From positions 1 to 40,350 of the forward strand of contig JBBKWX010000113.1 in NCBI GenBank assembly GCA_037969175.1: a DNA stretch of 40,350 bases, read 5' to 3'. Below, piece by piece: positions 1-8,966 of this stretch. Made by a program: the position numbers and the translations under genes. Each line of letters begins with the position of its first letter. Positions within the stretch are counted from its first letter, which is position 1. Origin of the DNA: JBBKWX01 sp037969175. Lineage in GTDB: Bacteria > Bacteroidota > Bacteroidia > AKYH767-A > JBBKVM01. A model generated the notes under the pieces. It worked only from the letters and a program-made list of their open reading frames with translations, did no database searches and was not told the origin of the DNA.

Positions 1-1283
1 GTTTTGCCTATACCTCTTGCCGGATAATTGATCACACGTTTCAAAGCTTCTTCATCCCCGGCATTGATGGCCAGACGAAAATAGGCGAGGAGGTCCTTGA
101 TCTCTTTCCGCTTATAAAAAGATAATCCACCAAAGATCCGATAAGGAATATTCAATCTTCTCAACGCTTCCTCCATCGCTCTCGACTGCGAATTGGTTCG
201 GTATAAGATGGCGAAATCCTTATAGCGCATCTTGAAATTCGCTCTATCCTGATAAATCGCTTGCCCCACAGAATACCCTTCTTCATTATCACTCAAAGCT
301 TTGATAACCTTTATCTTGTCACCATGATCATTTTGGGTAAAGACTGTTTTTTCAAGCTGCTCCTTATTATTCTTGATCACAGAATTGGCTGCGTTCACAA
401 TATGCTTGGTAGACCTGTAATTCTGTTCCAGTTTGAAGATCTGTAACTCGGGATAATCCTTTTCATAATTCAGGATATTCTGAATATTGGCTCCCCGGAA
501 GGCATAGATACTTTGGGCATCATCGCCCACCACACAGATATTCCGGTTGATGGCTGCCAGTTTCCTGACAATGATATATTGGGCGAAATTGGTATCCTGA
601 TACTCATCCACCATCACATACTTGAATCTATTCTGATACTTATATAATACGTCGGGATATTTTTGGAATAATACAAAGGTGTTGAAAAGAAGATCGTCAA
701 AATCCATGGCCCCGGCTTTGAAACAACGGTCGTTATATCTTTCATAGATCTCACCCATCTTTGGTTTACCGGCACTTTTGTCTTCTGATAGGAATTCAGC
801 ATTATTCTGATATTCAATAACAGATATCAAATTTGCTTTGGCAGCCGAGATCCGGGATAATACCAGATTGGGCTTATACATTTTATCATCCAGCCCCAAT
901 TCCTTTAATACATCTTTGATCAAACTCTTTGAATCGTCTGAATCATAAATGGTAAAATTTGCCGGATATCCCAGCTTCTCTGCTTCGAAACGCAGGATCT
1001 TGGCAAAAACGGAGTGGAAGGTACCCATCCAAAGGTTGCGTGCTTCGGGACCAACCAGTTTATGGATCCTGTCTTTCATCTCCCTTGCAGCCTTATTCGT
1101 AAAAGTCAAAGAAAGTATTGAGAATGCATCCGCACCTTTATTAATAAGGTGTGCTATTCTATATGTAAGTACTCTGGTTTTTCCTGATCCTGCTCCAGCA
1201 ATGATCATCATTGGGCCTTCTGTGCACTCAACTGACTGACGCTGAATAGGATTCAGGTCGTTTAGAAAATCTATATTCTTCAT
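1..1283 (-). CDS. uvrD: ATP-dependent DNA helicase, UvrD/PcrA family (N-terminal part, cut by left edge)
   Basis: Superfamily 1A 3'-to-5' DNA helicase of the UvrD/PcrA type, used in nucleotide excision repair and in clearing proteins or recombination intermediates from DNA. The ATG at 1283 opens a frame that stays open for 427 codons to the window edge. Helicase motifs appear in order: a Q-motif region (LNPIQRQSV), Walker A (AGAGSGKT, about residues 28-35), motif Ia (TFTNKAAREM), the Walker B box VDEYQDT, motif III (VVGDDAQSIYAFRGA), motif IV (LEQNYRS) and, at the edge, NYPARGIG of motif V. The remaining C-terminal part lies outside the window. PcrA and UvrD cannot be separated from this fragment. 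The gene is divergent from the ribosomal cluster. Confidence 0.95.
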   Translation of the reverse strand, partial: MKNIDFLNDLNPIQRQSVECTEGPMMIIAGAGSGKTRVLTYRIAHLINKGADAFSILSLTFTNKAAREMKDRIHKLVGPEARNLWMGTFHSVFAKILRFEAEKLGYPANFTIYDSDDSKSLIKDVLKELGLDDKMYKPNLVLSRISAAKANLISVIEYQNNAEFLSEDKSAGKPKMGEIYERYNDRCFKAGAMDFDDLLFNTFVLFQKYPDVLYKYQNRFKYVMVDEYQDTNFAQYIIVRKLAAINRNICVVGDDAQSIYAFRGANIQNILNYEKDYPELQIFKLEQNYRSTKHIVNAANSVIKNNKEQLEKTVFTQNDHGDKIKVIKALSDNEEGYSVGQAIYQDRANFKMRYKDFAILYRTNSQSRAMEEALRRLNIPYRIFGGLSFYKRKEIKDLLAYFRLAINAGDEEALKRVINYPARGIGK

Positions 1284-1662
1284 GAAGTCCAAAATTACGG
1301 TTTTTCCGTTTGCCACTCACCGATTCTCCAGAGCAAAATCCAAGATTTTTTGGTCGGGTTAAATGACTTTCAGGGGCAGGTACATCCTTATATTCATCCC
1401 TAAAACGTATCAAAAATAAGGGGATTGAAATTTTTTTTGCTTTCTCCTGAATGGGGTGATATTAACACAATTAGGCTAATTATCAACAATTTGATGTGGA
1501 AATCTATTTTCAGATCGGGTCATTTTGGCCTGTAACCCGCTTTAAATCAAAAATAATTAAGTCGACACATTGGATTAATTAAAACTTGTTGTACCTTTGC
1601 CGTCCCATCAAAAATGGGTAATTGAATAAAGCGCTGAAAACGCCTAAAATACAGGAACAAGC
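1284..1662. other. Intergenic region between divergent uvrD and rpsL
   Basis: A 379-base AT-rich stretch with no convincing gene. It holds the promoter of the ribosomal superoperon near its right end and an untranslated leader of about 55-60 bases. A short inverted repeat (AATTAG-G-CTAATT) lies at 1469-1481, and a small hairpin (CCCAT/ATGGG) at 1604-1618 sits at the expected transcript start. A weak minus-strand -7-like box (TACGTTTT, 1402-1409) could serve uvrD. The purpose of these repeats is not known. Confidence 0.6.
1570..1599 (+). promoter_or_regulatory. Bacteroidota-type promoter for the ribosomal superoperon
   Basis: TTG at 1570-1572 is followed after 19 bases by TACCTTTG at 1592-1599. 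This matches the -33/-7 consensus of the Bacteroidota primary sigma factor (TTG, 17-23 bases, TAnnTTTG). Transcription would start near 1605, leaving a leader of about 57 bases before rpsL. It is the only strong promoter seen upstream of the 18-kb cluster. Confidence 0.75.
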
Positions 1663-2037
1663 ATGCCTACAATACAACAATTGGTTCGTAAGGGTCGCGT
1701 CAAAATGGTCGATAAGAGCAAATCGCCTGCCCTAACTTCATGTCCTCAACGTCGTGGAGTGTGTACACGTGTATATACTACAACGCCTAAGAAGCCTAAT
1801 TCTGCGATGCGTAAAGTAGCTCGTGTCCGTTTAACTAACGGCTTCGAAGTTACAGCGTATATCCCGGGAGAGGGACATAACCTTCAGGAACACTCGATCG
1901 TGATGATCCGTGGCGGAAGAGTTAAAGATCTTCCAGGTGTTCGTTACCACATCATTCGTGGAGCACTTGATACTTCAGGAGTAGAAGGAAGAAATCAACG
2001 TCGTTCAAAATACGGAACTAAGCGTCCAAAGAAATAA
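1663..2037 (+). CDS. rpsL: 30S ribosomal protein S12 (uS12)
   Basis: Decoding-centre protein of the small subunit. The 124-residue length is normal. The two conserved loops that touch the A-site codon-anticodon helix are present: TTPKKPNSAMRK around residues 40-51 with Lys43/Lys44, and RVKDLPGVRYH around 86-96 with Lys88 and Asp89. These are the positions where streptomycin-resistance changes occur in other bacteria; here the usual sensitive-type lysines are seen. First gene of the superoperon, starting at an ATG after a leader of about 57 bases, with rpsG 28 bases downstream. Confidence 0.98.
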   Translation: MPTIQQLVRKGRVKMVDKSKSPALTSCPQRRGVCTRVYTTTPKKPNSAMRKVARVRLTNGFEVTAYIPGEGHNLQEHSIVMIRGGRVKDLPGVRYHIIRGALDTSGVEGRNQRRSKYGTKRPKK

Positions 2038-2065
2038 TACTGAATCATTCGTTCGATAATATAAA

Positions 2066-2533
2066 ATGAGAAAGTCCACCCCCAAAAAGCACCAGCGTCT
2101 GCCGGATCCTAAATACAAGGATACGCTTGTTACACGTTTTGTGAATTGTCTAATGTACGATGGCAAGAAGAGTCTTGCTTATGACATTTTTTACGATGCA
2201 ATGGATATCGTTGAAAAGAAGACAACTGAAAATGGTCTAGAAACCTGGAAAAAGGCATTGACCAACATCATTCCATCTGTGGAAGTTAAGAGTCGTCGTG
2301 TAGGTGGTTCTACATTCCAGATCCCAAGTGAGATCCGTACGGATCGTAAAACTGCTTTGGGTATTCAGTGGATGATCAACTACTCACGTAAGCGTAATGA
2401 AAAGACGATGGCTGAGCGTTTGGCCGGAGAAGTTATCGCTGCTTCTAAAGGTGAAGGTGCTGCTGTAAAGAAGAAGGATGATACTCACCGTATGGCTGAA
2501 GCAAACAAAGCTTTCTCTCATTTCCGCATATAA
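2066..2533 (+). CDS. rpsG: 30S ribosomal protein S7 (uS7)
   Basis: Primary 16S rRNA-binding protein that starts assembly of the small-subunit head and lines the E site. The length of 155 residues is normal. The conserved segment with RRVGGSTFQIP near residues 76-86 and the basic RKRNEKTMAERLAGE helix after it identify the family. The start ATG lies 28 bases after rpsL with no clear Shine-Dalgarno site, which is usual in this phylum. It belongs to the classical str group rpsL-rpsG-fusA. Confidence 0.98.
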   Translation: MRKSTPKKHQRLPDPKYKDTLVTRFVNCLMYDGKKSLAYDIFYDAMDIVEKKTTENGLETWKKALTNIIPSVEVKSRRVGGSTFQIPSEIRTDRKTALGIQWMINYSRKRNEKTMAERLAGEVIAASKGEGAAVKKKDDTHRMAEANKAFSHFRI

Positions 2534-2561
2534 TATCTGACGTAAAGAATTGAATTAGAAA

Positions 2562-4664
2562 ATGAGTGAATTAATATATACACGGAATATTGGCATCATG
2601 GCCCACATCGATGCCGGTAAGACAACAACTACCGAAAGGGTGTTGTATTATACGGGTATCAATCACAAGATAGGTGAAGTGCACGAAGGTGCTGCAACTA
2701 TGGATTGGATGGTACAGGAGCAAGAAAGAGGTATAACAATTACTTCTGCTGCAACTACTACGTATTGGACATACCGTGATCTAAAGTATAAAGTAAATAT
2801 TATTGATACCCCGGGTCACGTTGACTTCACAGTTGAAGTTGAACGTTCACTTCGTGTATTGGATGGTGCAGTTGCATTGTTCTGTGCTGTAGGTGGTGTT
2901 GAGCCTCAGTCTGAGACCGTATGGCGTCAGGCTAATAAATATAAAGTTCCACGTATCGGATTCGTTAACAAAATGGACCGTGCAGGAGCTAATTTCTTCA
3001 ATGTAGTAAAGCAGATCCGTGAGCGTCTAGGTGCTAACCCTGTTCCATTGCAAGTTCCAATTGGATACGAAGAATCTTTCATAGGTGTTGTTGATCTGAT
3101 CACAAACAAGGCTATTGTTTGGGATGAGGATACAAGAGGTATGACTTTCACTGAAATTCCTATTCCTGATGATTTGAAGGATGAAGTGATTGAGTGGAGA
3201 GCTAAGCTTGTTGAAAGTGTTGCTGAATTTGATGATCAATTGTTGGAGAAATTCTTTGAAGATCCTAATTCGATCACTGAAGAAGAGTTGATGACAGCTA
3301 TTCGTAAAGCAACTATCGCAATGGCGATCACGCCAATTCTTTGCGGTTCTGCTTTCAAGAACAAAGGTGTACAAACCATGCTTGATGCGGTTGTAACATA
3401 TCTTCCATCTCCAATGGATGTTGAAGGTATTACCGGTATCAATCCGGATACAGATAAAGAAGAATTACGTCTTCCTGATCCAAAAGAACATTTTGCTGCT
3501 CTTGCTTTTAAGATCATGACGGATCCTTTCGTAGGTCGTCTTGCATTCTTCCGTGTATATAGCGGAGGTTTGGATGCTGGTTCTTATGTATTGAATACAC
3601 GTACAGGGAAAAATGAGCGTATCTCACGTATCATCCGTATGCATGCAAACAAGCAAAACCCGATCGACCGTATAGAAGCGGGTGATATAGGAGCTGCTGT
3701 TGGTTTTAAGGATATTCGTACAGGGGATACACTTTGTAATGAAAAGCATCCTATCATTTTGGAATCTATGTCATTCCCTGAGCCGGTTATCGGTTTGGCT
3801 ATTGAACCAAAAACACAGGCTGACATTGATAGATTAGGTATGGCCCTTGGTAAGCTTGCTGAAGAAGATCCAACATTTAAAGTTCACACAGATGAAGAGA
3901 CAGGTCAAACTGTTATCAGCGGAATGGGTGAATTGCACTTAGAGATTATTGTTGACCGTTTGCGTCGTGAGTTTAAAGTAGAATGTAACCAGGGTGCTCC
4001 TCAGGTTAGCTACAAAGAAGCTCTTACAAAGACTGTTCAACATCGTGAAATATACAAGAAGCAGACCGGTGGTCGTGGTAAATTTGCCGATATCGTATTT
4101 GAGATCGGACCGGCAGATGAAGGCAAGCCAGGTTTGACTTTCGAAAATCAGGTAACAGGTGGTAATATTCCAAGAGAATTTATTCCTGCTATCCAGAAAG
4201 GTTTTGACCAGGCAATGGTGAATGGAGTACTTGCAGGTTACCAGATCGATTCGATGAAGGTAGTTGTTAAGGACGGTTCATTCCACGCAGTCGATTCAGA
4301 TGCACTCTCTTTTGAGATCTGTGCGAAGATCGGTTACCGTGAGGCAGCACGTAAAGCATCACCTGTTTTACTTGAGCCTATCATGAAAGTTGAAGTAGTA
4401 ACTCCTGAAGAGAACATGGGTGATGTTATGGGTGACCTTAACAAACGTCGTGGTCAGTTGGAAGGAATGGATACACGTGCAGGAGCTCAAGTTATCAAAG
4501 CTAAAGTTCCATTGTCAGAAATGTTTGGTTATGTAACAACATTACGTACCATCACTTCAGGACGTGCATCATCAACTATGGAATTCTCTCACTTTGCTGA
4601 GACACCAAGGACAATTGCCGAAGAGGTAATTGCAAAAGTAAAAGGTAAGACAGAAAAAGCATAA
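2562..4664 (+). CDS. fusA: Elongation factor G
   Basis: GTPase that drives tRNA-mRNA translocation and, with ribosome recycling factor, splits the ribosome. The 700-residue protein has all five domains. G1 is AHIDAGKTTT (about residues 14-23), the switch II box is DTPGHVDF, and G4 is NKMD. The domain IV to V part includes the conserved GGRGKFADI and the C-terminal MFGYVTTLRT segment, so this looks like a canonical translocase rather than a specialised paralogue. Unlike the proteobacterial order, no tuf gene follows: rpsJ starts only 9 bases after the stop, fusing the str and S10 groups. Confidence 0.98.
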   Translation: MSELIYTRNIGIMAHIDAGKTTTTERVLYYTGINHKIGEVHEGAATMDWMVQEQERGITITSAATTTYWTYRDLKYKVNIIDTPGHVDFTVEVERSLRVLDGAVALFCAVGGVEPQSETVWRQANKYKVPRIGFVNKMDRAGANFFNVVKQIRERLGANPVPLQVPIGYEESFIGVVDLITNKAIVWDEDTRGMTFTEIPIPDDLKDEVIEWRAKLVESVAEFDDQLLEKFFEDPNSITEEELMTAIRKATIAMAITPILCGSAFKNKGVQTMLDAVVTYLPSPMDVEGITGINPDTDKEELRLPDPKEHFAALAFKIMTDPFVGRLAFFRVYSGGLDAGSYVLNTRTGKNERISRIIRMHANKQNPIDRIEAGDIGAAVGFKDIRTGDTLCNEKHPIILESMSFPEPVIGLAIEPKTQADIDRLGMALGKLAEEDPTFKVHTDEETGQTVISGMGELHLEIIVDRLRREFKVECNQGAPQVSYKEALTKTVQHREIYKKQTGGRGKFADIVFEIGPADEGKPGLTFENQVTGGNIPREFIPAIQKGFDQAMVNGVLAGYQIDSMKVVVKDGSFHAVDSDALSFEICAKIGYREAARKASPVLLEPIMKVEVVTPEENMGDVMGDLNKRRGQLEGMDTRAGAQVIKAKVPLSEMFGYVTTLRTITSGRASSTMEFSHFAETPRTIAEEVIAKVKGKTEKA

Positions 4665-4673
4665 TCTAGCACA

Positions 4674-4979
4674 ATGAGCCAGAGGATTAGAATTAAATTA
4701 AAGTCATACGACTACAATCTCGTCGACAAATCGGCTGAGAAGATCGTAAAGACAGTACGCAGCACAGGTGCGGTGGTTAGTGGACCGATTCCATTGCCAA
4801 CTGAAAAGAAGATTTTCACTGTACTCAGAAGTCCTCACGTAAACAAGAAAGCCAGAGAGCAATTTCAGCTTTGTTCATACAAGAGGTTGATGGATATCTA
4901 CAGTTCAACTGCTAAAACAGTTGACGCGTTGATGAAGCTCGAGCTTCCAAGTGGTGTTGATGTTGAGATCAAAGTGTGA
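4674..4979 (+). CDS. rpsJ: 30S ribosomal protein S10 (uS10)
   Basis: Small-subunit head protein; in other bacteria it also works as NusE in transcription antitermination. The 101-residue length is normal. Recognisable parts are RIRIKLKSYDYNLVD at the N-terminus, GPIPLPTEKKIFTVLRSPHV in the middle and the C-terminal LPSGVDVEIKV. First gene of the S10 group, placed 9 bases after fusA with no terminator or promoter visible between them. Confidence 0.97.
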   Translation: MSQRIRIKLKSYDYNLVDKSAEKIVKTVRSTGAVVSGPIPLPTEKKIFTVLRSPHVNKKAREQFQLCSYKRLMDIYSSTAKTVDALMKLELPSGVDVEIKV

Positions 4980-5034
4980 TCTTAGAAATAAATAGAATTA
5001 GTAATAACAGATTAAGTATAATACCTAGCATACA

Positions 5035-5652
5035 ATGTCAGGACTGATAGGAAAAAAGATTGGCATGACCAGTTTCTTCGATTCGGAAGGTAGAAATATA
5101 CCTTGCACCGTGATTGAAGTTGGACCTTGTGTAGTAACACATGTAAGGACCAAAGATAACGATGGTTATGCAGCTCTTCAGCTTTCTTACGATGAGAAGA
5201 AAGAGAAGCACACCACCATGGCGCTGAAAGGTCATTTCGCCAAAGCTTCTACTACGCCAAAGCGTAAAGTAGCGGAATTTAAGTACTTCGTAAAAGACTA
5301 TGCTCTGGGCGATACTATTAATGTTGACTTGTTTGCTGAAGGCGAATTTGTAGATGTTATTGGTACAGCAAAGGGTAAAGGATTTCAAGGTGTTGTAAAA
5401 CGCCACGGATTTAGTGGAGTAGGTATGCAGACTCACGGTCAGCATAACCGTCTTCGTGCACCTGGATCACTTGGAGCATCATCTTGGCCAAGCCGTGTAT
5501 TCAAAGGAATGCGTATGGCAGGTCGTACAGGTGGACACCGTGTAAAATCTATCAACCTAAAGGTTGTTAAAGTATTCCCGGAGCAGAATTTACTTCTTGT
5601 AAACGGTTCAATCCCGGGTCCAAAAGGTTCTTACGTTTTAGTTGAAAAATAA
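5035..5652 (+). CDS. rplC: 50S ribosomal protein L3 (uL3)
   Basis: Early-assembling 23S rRNA protein whose long loop reaches toward the peptidyl-transferase centre. 205 residues, normal length. The N-terminal LIGKKIGMTSFF, the central GTAKGKGFQG (residues 110-119) and the extended loop from about 124 to 168 containing HGQHNRLRAPGSLGASS are all family-typical. The gap to rpsJ is 55 bases, one of the larger ones in the cluster, and holds no obvious signal. rplD starts 2 bases after the stop, so coupling is likely. Confidence 0.98.
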   Translation: MSGLIGKKIGMTSFFDSEGRNIPCTVIEVGPCVVTHVRTKDNDGYAALQLSYDEKKEKHTTMALKGHFAKASTTPKRKVAEFKYFVKDYALGDTINVDLFAEGEFVDVIGTAKGKGFQGVVKRHGFSGVGMQTHGQHNRLRAPGSLGASSWPSRVFKGMRMAGRTGGHRVKSINLKVVKVFPEQNLLLVNGSIPGPKGSYVLVEK

Positions 5653-5654
5653 TC

Positions 5655-6284
5655 ATGCAGATCTCCATTCAAAACATATCCGGTAAAGATACCGGCAAGA
5701 AGGTAGAGCTGAATCCTGAGATATTCGGGATCGAGCCTAACGATCACGCAATTTATCTTGATGTAAAGCAAATCCTTGCTAATCGTCGCCAGGGGACTCA
5801 TAAGTCCAAGCAACGTAATGAGGTTTCTGGTACAACCAAGAAAGCAAAGCGTCAGAAAGGTACCGGAGGAGCTCGTGCCGGAAGTATGAAATCTCCACTT
5901 TTTGTAGGTGGTGGTCGCGTATTCGGTCCAACTCCAAGAGACTACAGTTTTAAGCTCAATAAAAAGCTAAAACGTCTTGCCCGTGCATCCGCTTTGAGTC
6001 ATAAAGCTGCAGGAAATAGCATTTTAGTTGTTGAAGATTTTTCTTTTGAGTCTGCTAAGACAAAGAACTTCACCGGATTAATCAGTAATCTGAAGTTAGA
6101 TGGGAAAAAAACACTTGTAGTGCTGAAGGAATCTAATAATAACGTATATTTGTCCTCCCGAAATCTAGAACGCACTAAGGTCGTAACTGCTTCGGAATTA
6201 AATACTTACGATGTCTTGAATGCCCAAAACATAGTGTTTGTAGAGGGTTCTTTGACTGAAATAGAAAAAATTGCTGCACAATGA
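5655..6284 (+). CDS. rplD: 50S ribosomal protein L4 (uL4)
   Basis: 23S rRNA-binding protein with an extended loop lining the peptide exit tunnel. 209 residues, normal length. The conserved loop KGTGGARAGS (about residues 72-81) followed by GGGRVFGPTPRDYSFKLNKK marks the family. In gammaproteobacteria L4 also represses its own S10 operon; no matching leader was sought or seen here. Its stop overlaps the rplW start by four bases (ATGA), which points to translational coupling. Confidence 0.97.
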   Translation: MQISIQNISGKDTGKKVELNPEIFGIEPNDHAIYLDVKQILANRRQGTHKSKQRNEVSGTTKKAKRQKGTGGARAGSMKSPLFVGGGRVFGPTPRDYSFKLNKKLKRLARASALSHKAAGNSILVVEDFSFESAKTKNFTGLISNLKLDGKKTLVVLKESNNNVYLSSRNLERTKVVTASELNTYDVLNAQNIVFVEGSLTEIEKIAAQ

Positions 6285-6571
6285 ATATCCTGATTAGACC
6301 ACTCATAACTGAAAAGATGACGTTAGCCGGAGAGAAGCTAGGAGCTTACGGTTTTATCGTAGATCGTTCTGCAAATAAGCTTCAGATCAAGAAGGCAGTT
6401 GAGCAGATGTATAGTGTTACTGTTGATTCAGTAAATACAATGAATTATTATGGCAAGAGACGCAGCCGCAACACAAAGGCGGGTGCAATTGAAGGTCGTA
6501 AGAATATGTTTAAGAAAGCTGTAGTTGTTCTTCAGGATGGCGAAAGCATTGACTTTTATAGCGGGATTTGA
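6281..6571 (+). CDS. rplW: 50S ribosomal protein L23 (uL23)
   Basis: Protein at the tunnel exit that forms the docking site for trigger factor and signal recognition particle. 96 residues, normal length. The N-terminal IRPLITEKM and the segment NKLQIKKAVEQMYSVTVDSVNT are characteristic, followed by the basic loop GKRRSRNTKAG. Overlaps the end of rplD by four bases and sits 35 bases before rplB. Confidence 0.97.
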   Translation: MNILIRPLITEKMTLAGEKLGAYGFIVDRSANKLQIKKAVEQMYSVTVDSVNTMNYYGKRRSRNTKAGAIEGRKNMFKKAVVVLQDGESIDFYSGI

Positions 6572-6606
6572 TCCGGTAATCCAGATCATTAAATAAGAAT
6601 AAGAAA

Positions 6607-7437
6607 ATGTCAGTAAAGAAACTCAGACCCATTACCCCGAGCCAAAGGTTTATCGTTAGAAATACTTTTGATGAGCTTACTACGAACCATAGTACTCCGG
6701 AAAAGAGCCTGACTGTCATCAACAAGAGAAGTGGTGGTAGAAATGACTCCGGTAAAATGACCATGCGTTACATTGGTGGTGGTCACAAGCAATTATACCG
6801 TATCATTGACTTTAAGCGTAATAAAGTTGATATCGAGGCAACAGTTAATTCAATTGAGTACGATCCTAATCGTACAGCCCATATCGCACTTTTGAATTAT
6901 GCTGATGGTGAAAAAAGATATATCATAGCTCCATCCGGATTGAAAGCCGGTGACAAAGTAATGTCAGGAAGTAAGGCTTTGCCGGAAATAGGACATGCAA
7001 TGTTATTGAAAGATATTCCATTGGGAACTGTGATACACAATATCGAATTGCGTCCTGGTCAAGGTGCAGTGATGGCAAGAAGTGCCGGATCTTATGCTAA
7101 CCTTGCTGCTCGTGATGGAAAATATGCAGTTATTAAGTTGCCTTCAGGTGAAACACGTATGATCTTGATCACTTGTATGGCTACTATTGGTTCTGTATCA
7201 AATGCAGATCATAATAAAGAAGTTTTGGGTAAGGCTGGTCGTAACCGTTGGTTGGGCCGTCGTCCAAGAGTTAGAGGTGTAGCAATGAACCCGGTTGATC
7301 ACCCTATGGGTGGTGGTGAAGGTCGTGCTTCAGGAGGTCACCCACGTTCACGTAAGGGATTGATCGCAAAAGGATACAAAACTCGTTACAAGAAGAAAGC
7401 TTCTAATAAGTACATTCTTGAAAAACGTAAGAAATAA
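6607..7437 (+). CDS. rplB: 50S ribosomal protein L2 (uL2)
   Basis: One of the most conserved 23S rRNA proteins, needed for subunit joining and peptidyl-transferase activity. 276 residues, normal length. The signature NPVDHPMGGGEGRASGGHP lies around residues 228-246, with His232 matching the functionally important histidine near 229 in E. coli. The RNA-binding core (RNDSGKMTMRYIGGGHK, about 45-61) and the lysine-rich tail are present. Start ATG at 6607, no strong ribosome-binding site. Confidence 0.98.
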   Translation: MSVKKLRPITPSQRFIVRNTFDELTTNHSTPEKSLTVINKRSGGRNDSGKMTMRYIGGGHKQLYRIIDFKRNKVDIEATVNSIEYDPNRTAHIALLNYADGEKRYIIAPSGLKAGDKVMSGSKALPEIGHAMLLKDIPLGTVIHNIELRPGQGAVMARSAGSYANLAARDGKYAVIKLPSGETRMILITCMATIGSVSNADHNKEVLGKAGRNRWLGRRPRVRGVAMNPVDHPMGGGEGRASGGHPRSRKGLIAKGYKTRYKKKASNKYILEKRKK

Positions 7438-7474
7438 TTGACGGGTTTTACCCACAATAATATTCATTATTAAT

Positions 7475-7753
7475 ATGAGCCGTTCGCTTAAAAAAGGTCC
7501 TTACATCGACTTAAAACTGGAGCAGAAGATCCTCGGAATGAATGACGGGAAGAAGAAATCAGTTCTAAAGACCTGGTCTCGCCGCAGCATGATTTCACCG
7601 GATTTCGTAGGTCACACACTGGCTGTTCATAATGGGAATAAATTCATTCCTGTTTATGTAACTGAGAATATGGTAGGTCACAAACTTGGTGAATTTGCAC
7701 CAACACGTACCTTCCGTGGTCACTCCGGATCTAAAGATAAAGGTAAAAAATAG
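7475..7753 (+). CDS. rpsS: 30S ribosomal protein S19 (uS19)
   Basis: Head protein of the small subunit that contacts S13 and the A-site tRNA. 92 residues, normal length. SRSLKKGPYID at the start and the KTWSRRSMISPDFVGHTLAVHNG segment near the middle identify it, as does the C-terminal GHKLGEFAPTRTFRGH. It follows rplB in the standard S10-operon order, with rplV 6 bases downstream. Confidence 0.97.
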   Translation: MSRSLKKGPYIDLKLEQKILGMNDGKKKSVLKTWSRRSMISPDFVGHTLAVHNGNKFIPVYVTENMVGHKLGEFAPTRTFRGHSGSKDKGKK

Positions 7754-7759
7754 GGAGTC

Positions 7760-8179
7760 ATGGGAGTACGTAAAAGAAATGCCGCAGAGGCACGTAAGGA
7801 AGCCAGAAAAACTCTGAGCTTAGCCAAATTGAATAACTGTCCTACTTCTCCTCGTAAAATGAGATTGGTAGCAGATATGATCCGTGGTAAGAAAGTGGAT
7901 CTTGCTCTTCACATGTTGAAGTTTAGCGGGAAAGAAGCTGCAGGTCGTATGGAAAAGCTTCTTCTTTCATGTTTGTCAAACTGGCAAGCAAAGAATGAAG
8001 GACAGCGTATGGAAGATGCAGATCTAATCGTAAAAGAAGTGTTTGTTGATAGCGCGCGTCAGTTAAAGCGTTTGCGTACAGCTCCTCAGGGTCGTGGTCA
8101 TAGAATTCGTAAGCGTTCAAATCACGTTACACTTATAGTGGATAGCAAAACAACTAAAGAAACAATCACGGTCAACTAA
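7760..8179 (+). CDS. rplV: 50S ribosomal protein L22 (uL22)
   Basis: 23S rRNA protein whose beta-hairpin lines the exit tunnel beside L4. 139 residues, slightly longer than the E. coli protein (110) because of an N-terminal basic extension (about 20 residues, RKRNAAEARKEARKT). The hairpin segment LRTAPQGRGHRIRKRSNHVT near residues 104-123 is intact. A GGGAG sequence lies at 7753-7757, only two bases before the start, too close to act as a normal ribosome-binding site. Confidence 0.97.
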   Translation: MGVRKRNAAEARKEARKTLSLAKLNNCPTSPRKMRLVADMIRGKKVDLALHMLKFSGKEAAGRMEKLLLSCLSNWQAKNEGQRMEDADLIVKEVFVDSARQLKRLRTAPQGRGHRIRKRSNHVTLIVDSKTTKETITVN

Positions 8180-8185
8180 TATATA

Positions 8186-8938
8186 ATGGGACAGAAAGCA
8201 CACCCGATAGGTAACAGATTAGGGATCATCAAAGGATGGGATTCAAACTGGTATGGCGGTCGTCATTACGCCGACAAACTGGTAGAGGATGAGAAGATCC
8301 GTAAATACCTTATGGTTCGTATTACCAAAGGCGGTATCTCTAAGATAATCATTGAGCGTACAATGAAACTTATTACAGTTACGATCAACACGGCTCGTCC
8401 GGGTATCGTTATCGGTAAAGGAGGATCAGAAGTAGATCGTATCAAAGAAGAATTAAAGAAACTTACTAAGAAGGATGTTCAGATAAATATATTTGAAATC
8501 AAACGTCCGGAGCTTGATGCTCAATTAGTGGCCGACGGTATTGCTCGTCAGCTTGAAGCAAGGATCTCTTTCCGTCGTGCGGTAAAGATGTCAGTAGCTT
8601 CTACCATGAGAATGGGTGCTGAAGGTATCAAGTGTATGGTTAGCGGACGTCTTGGAGGTGCAGAGATTGCACGTTCAGAACAATATAAAGATGGACGTGT
8701 TCCATTGCATACATTCCGTGCTGATATCGATTTCGCTATTGCTGAAGCATTAACTACCTATGGAATCATTGGTGTTAAAGTTTGGATCATGAAAGGCGAA
8801 ATTTTTGGAAAGCGTGACCTTAGTCCAAATGTTGGAATGAGTAGTTCAGCTCCAAAGGGTGGTAAGCCCGGAGCAGGTGGTGGCGACCGTAGAATGCCAA
8901 AAGGTGGAGGCGGACGCCCTAACCGCAACAGAAAATAA
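8186..8938 (+). CDS. rpsC: 30S ribosomal protein S3 (uS3)
   Basis: Small-subunit protein at the mRNA entry channel, involved in helicase activity and mRNA binding. 250 residues: the usual core plus a C-terminal Gly/Lys/Pro/Arg-rich tail of about 35 residues (from about 216). The type II KH domain is seen with RPGIVIGKGGSEVDRI, GKGG at residues 77-80. The C-terminal domain has the conserved GIKCMVSGRLGGAEIAR and VPLHTFRADIDF segments. The low-complexity tail is likely disordered and RNA-binding. Confidence 0.98.
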   Translation: MGQKAHPIGNRLGIIKGWDSNWYGGRHYADKLVEDEKIRKYLMVRITKGGISKIIIERTMKLITVTINTARPGIVIGKGGSEVDRIKEELKKLTKKDVQINIFEIKRPELDAQLVADGIARQLEARISFRRAVKMSVASTMRMGAEGIKCMVSGRLGGAEIARSEQYKDGRVPLHTFRADIDFAIAEALTTYGIIGVKVWIMKGEIFGKRDLSPNVGMSSSAPKGGKPGAGGGDRRMPKGGGGRPNRNRK

Positions 8939-8966
8939 GATTTACCGAAAGTAAAAAGAATATAAA

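Noticed and set aside
949..1239. A 96-codon plus-strand frame inside the helicase gene
   Set aside because: It is the complementary shadow of the UvrD/PcrA frame, which shows all helicase motifs in order on the minus strand.
1228..1413. A 61-codon minus-strand frame across the helicase start
   Set aside because: It overlaps the helicase in another frame and has no recognisable features or homologous plan.
3027..3517. Two minus-strand frames of 93-115 codons inside fusA
   Set aside because: They lie fully antisense to a highly conserved gene, with no signal peptide, motif or start context of their own.
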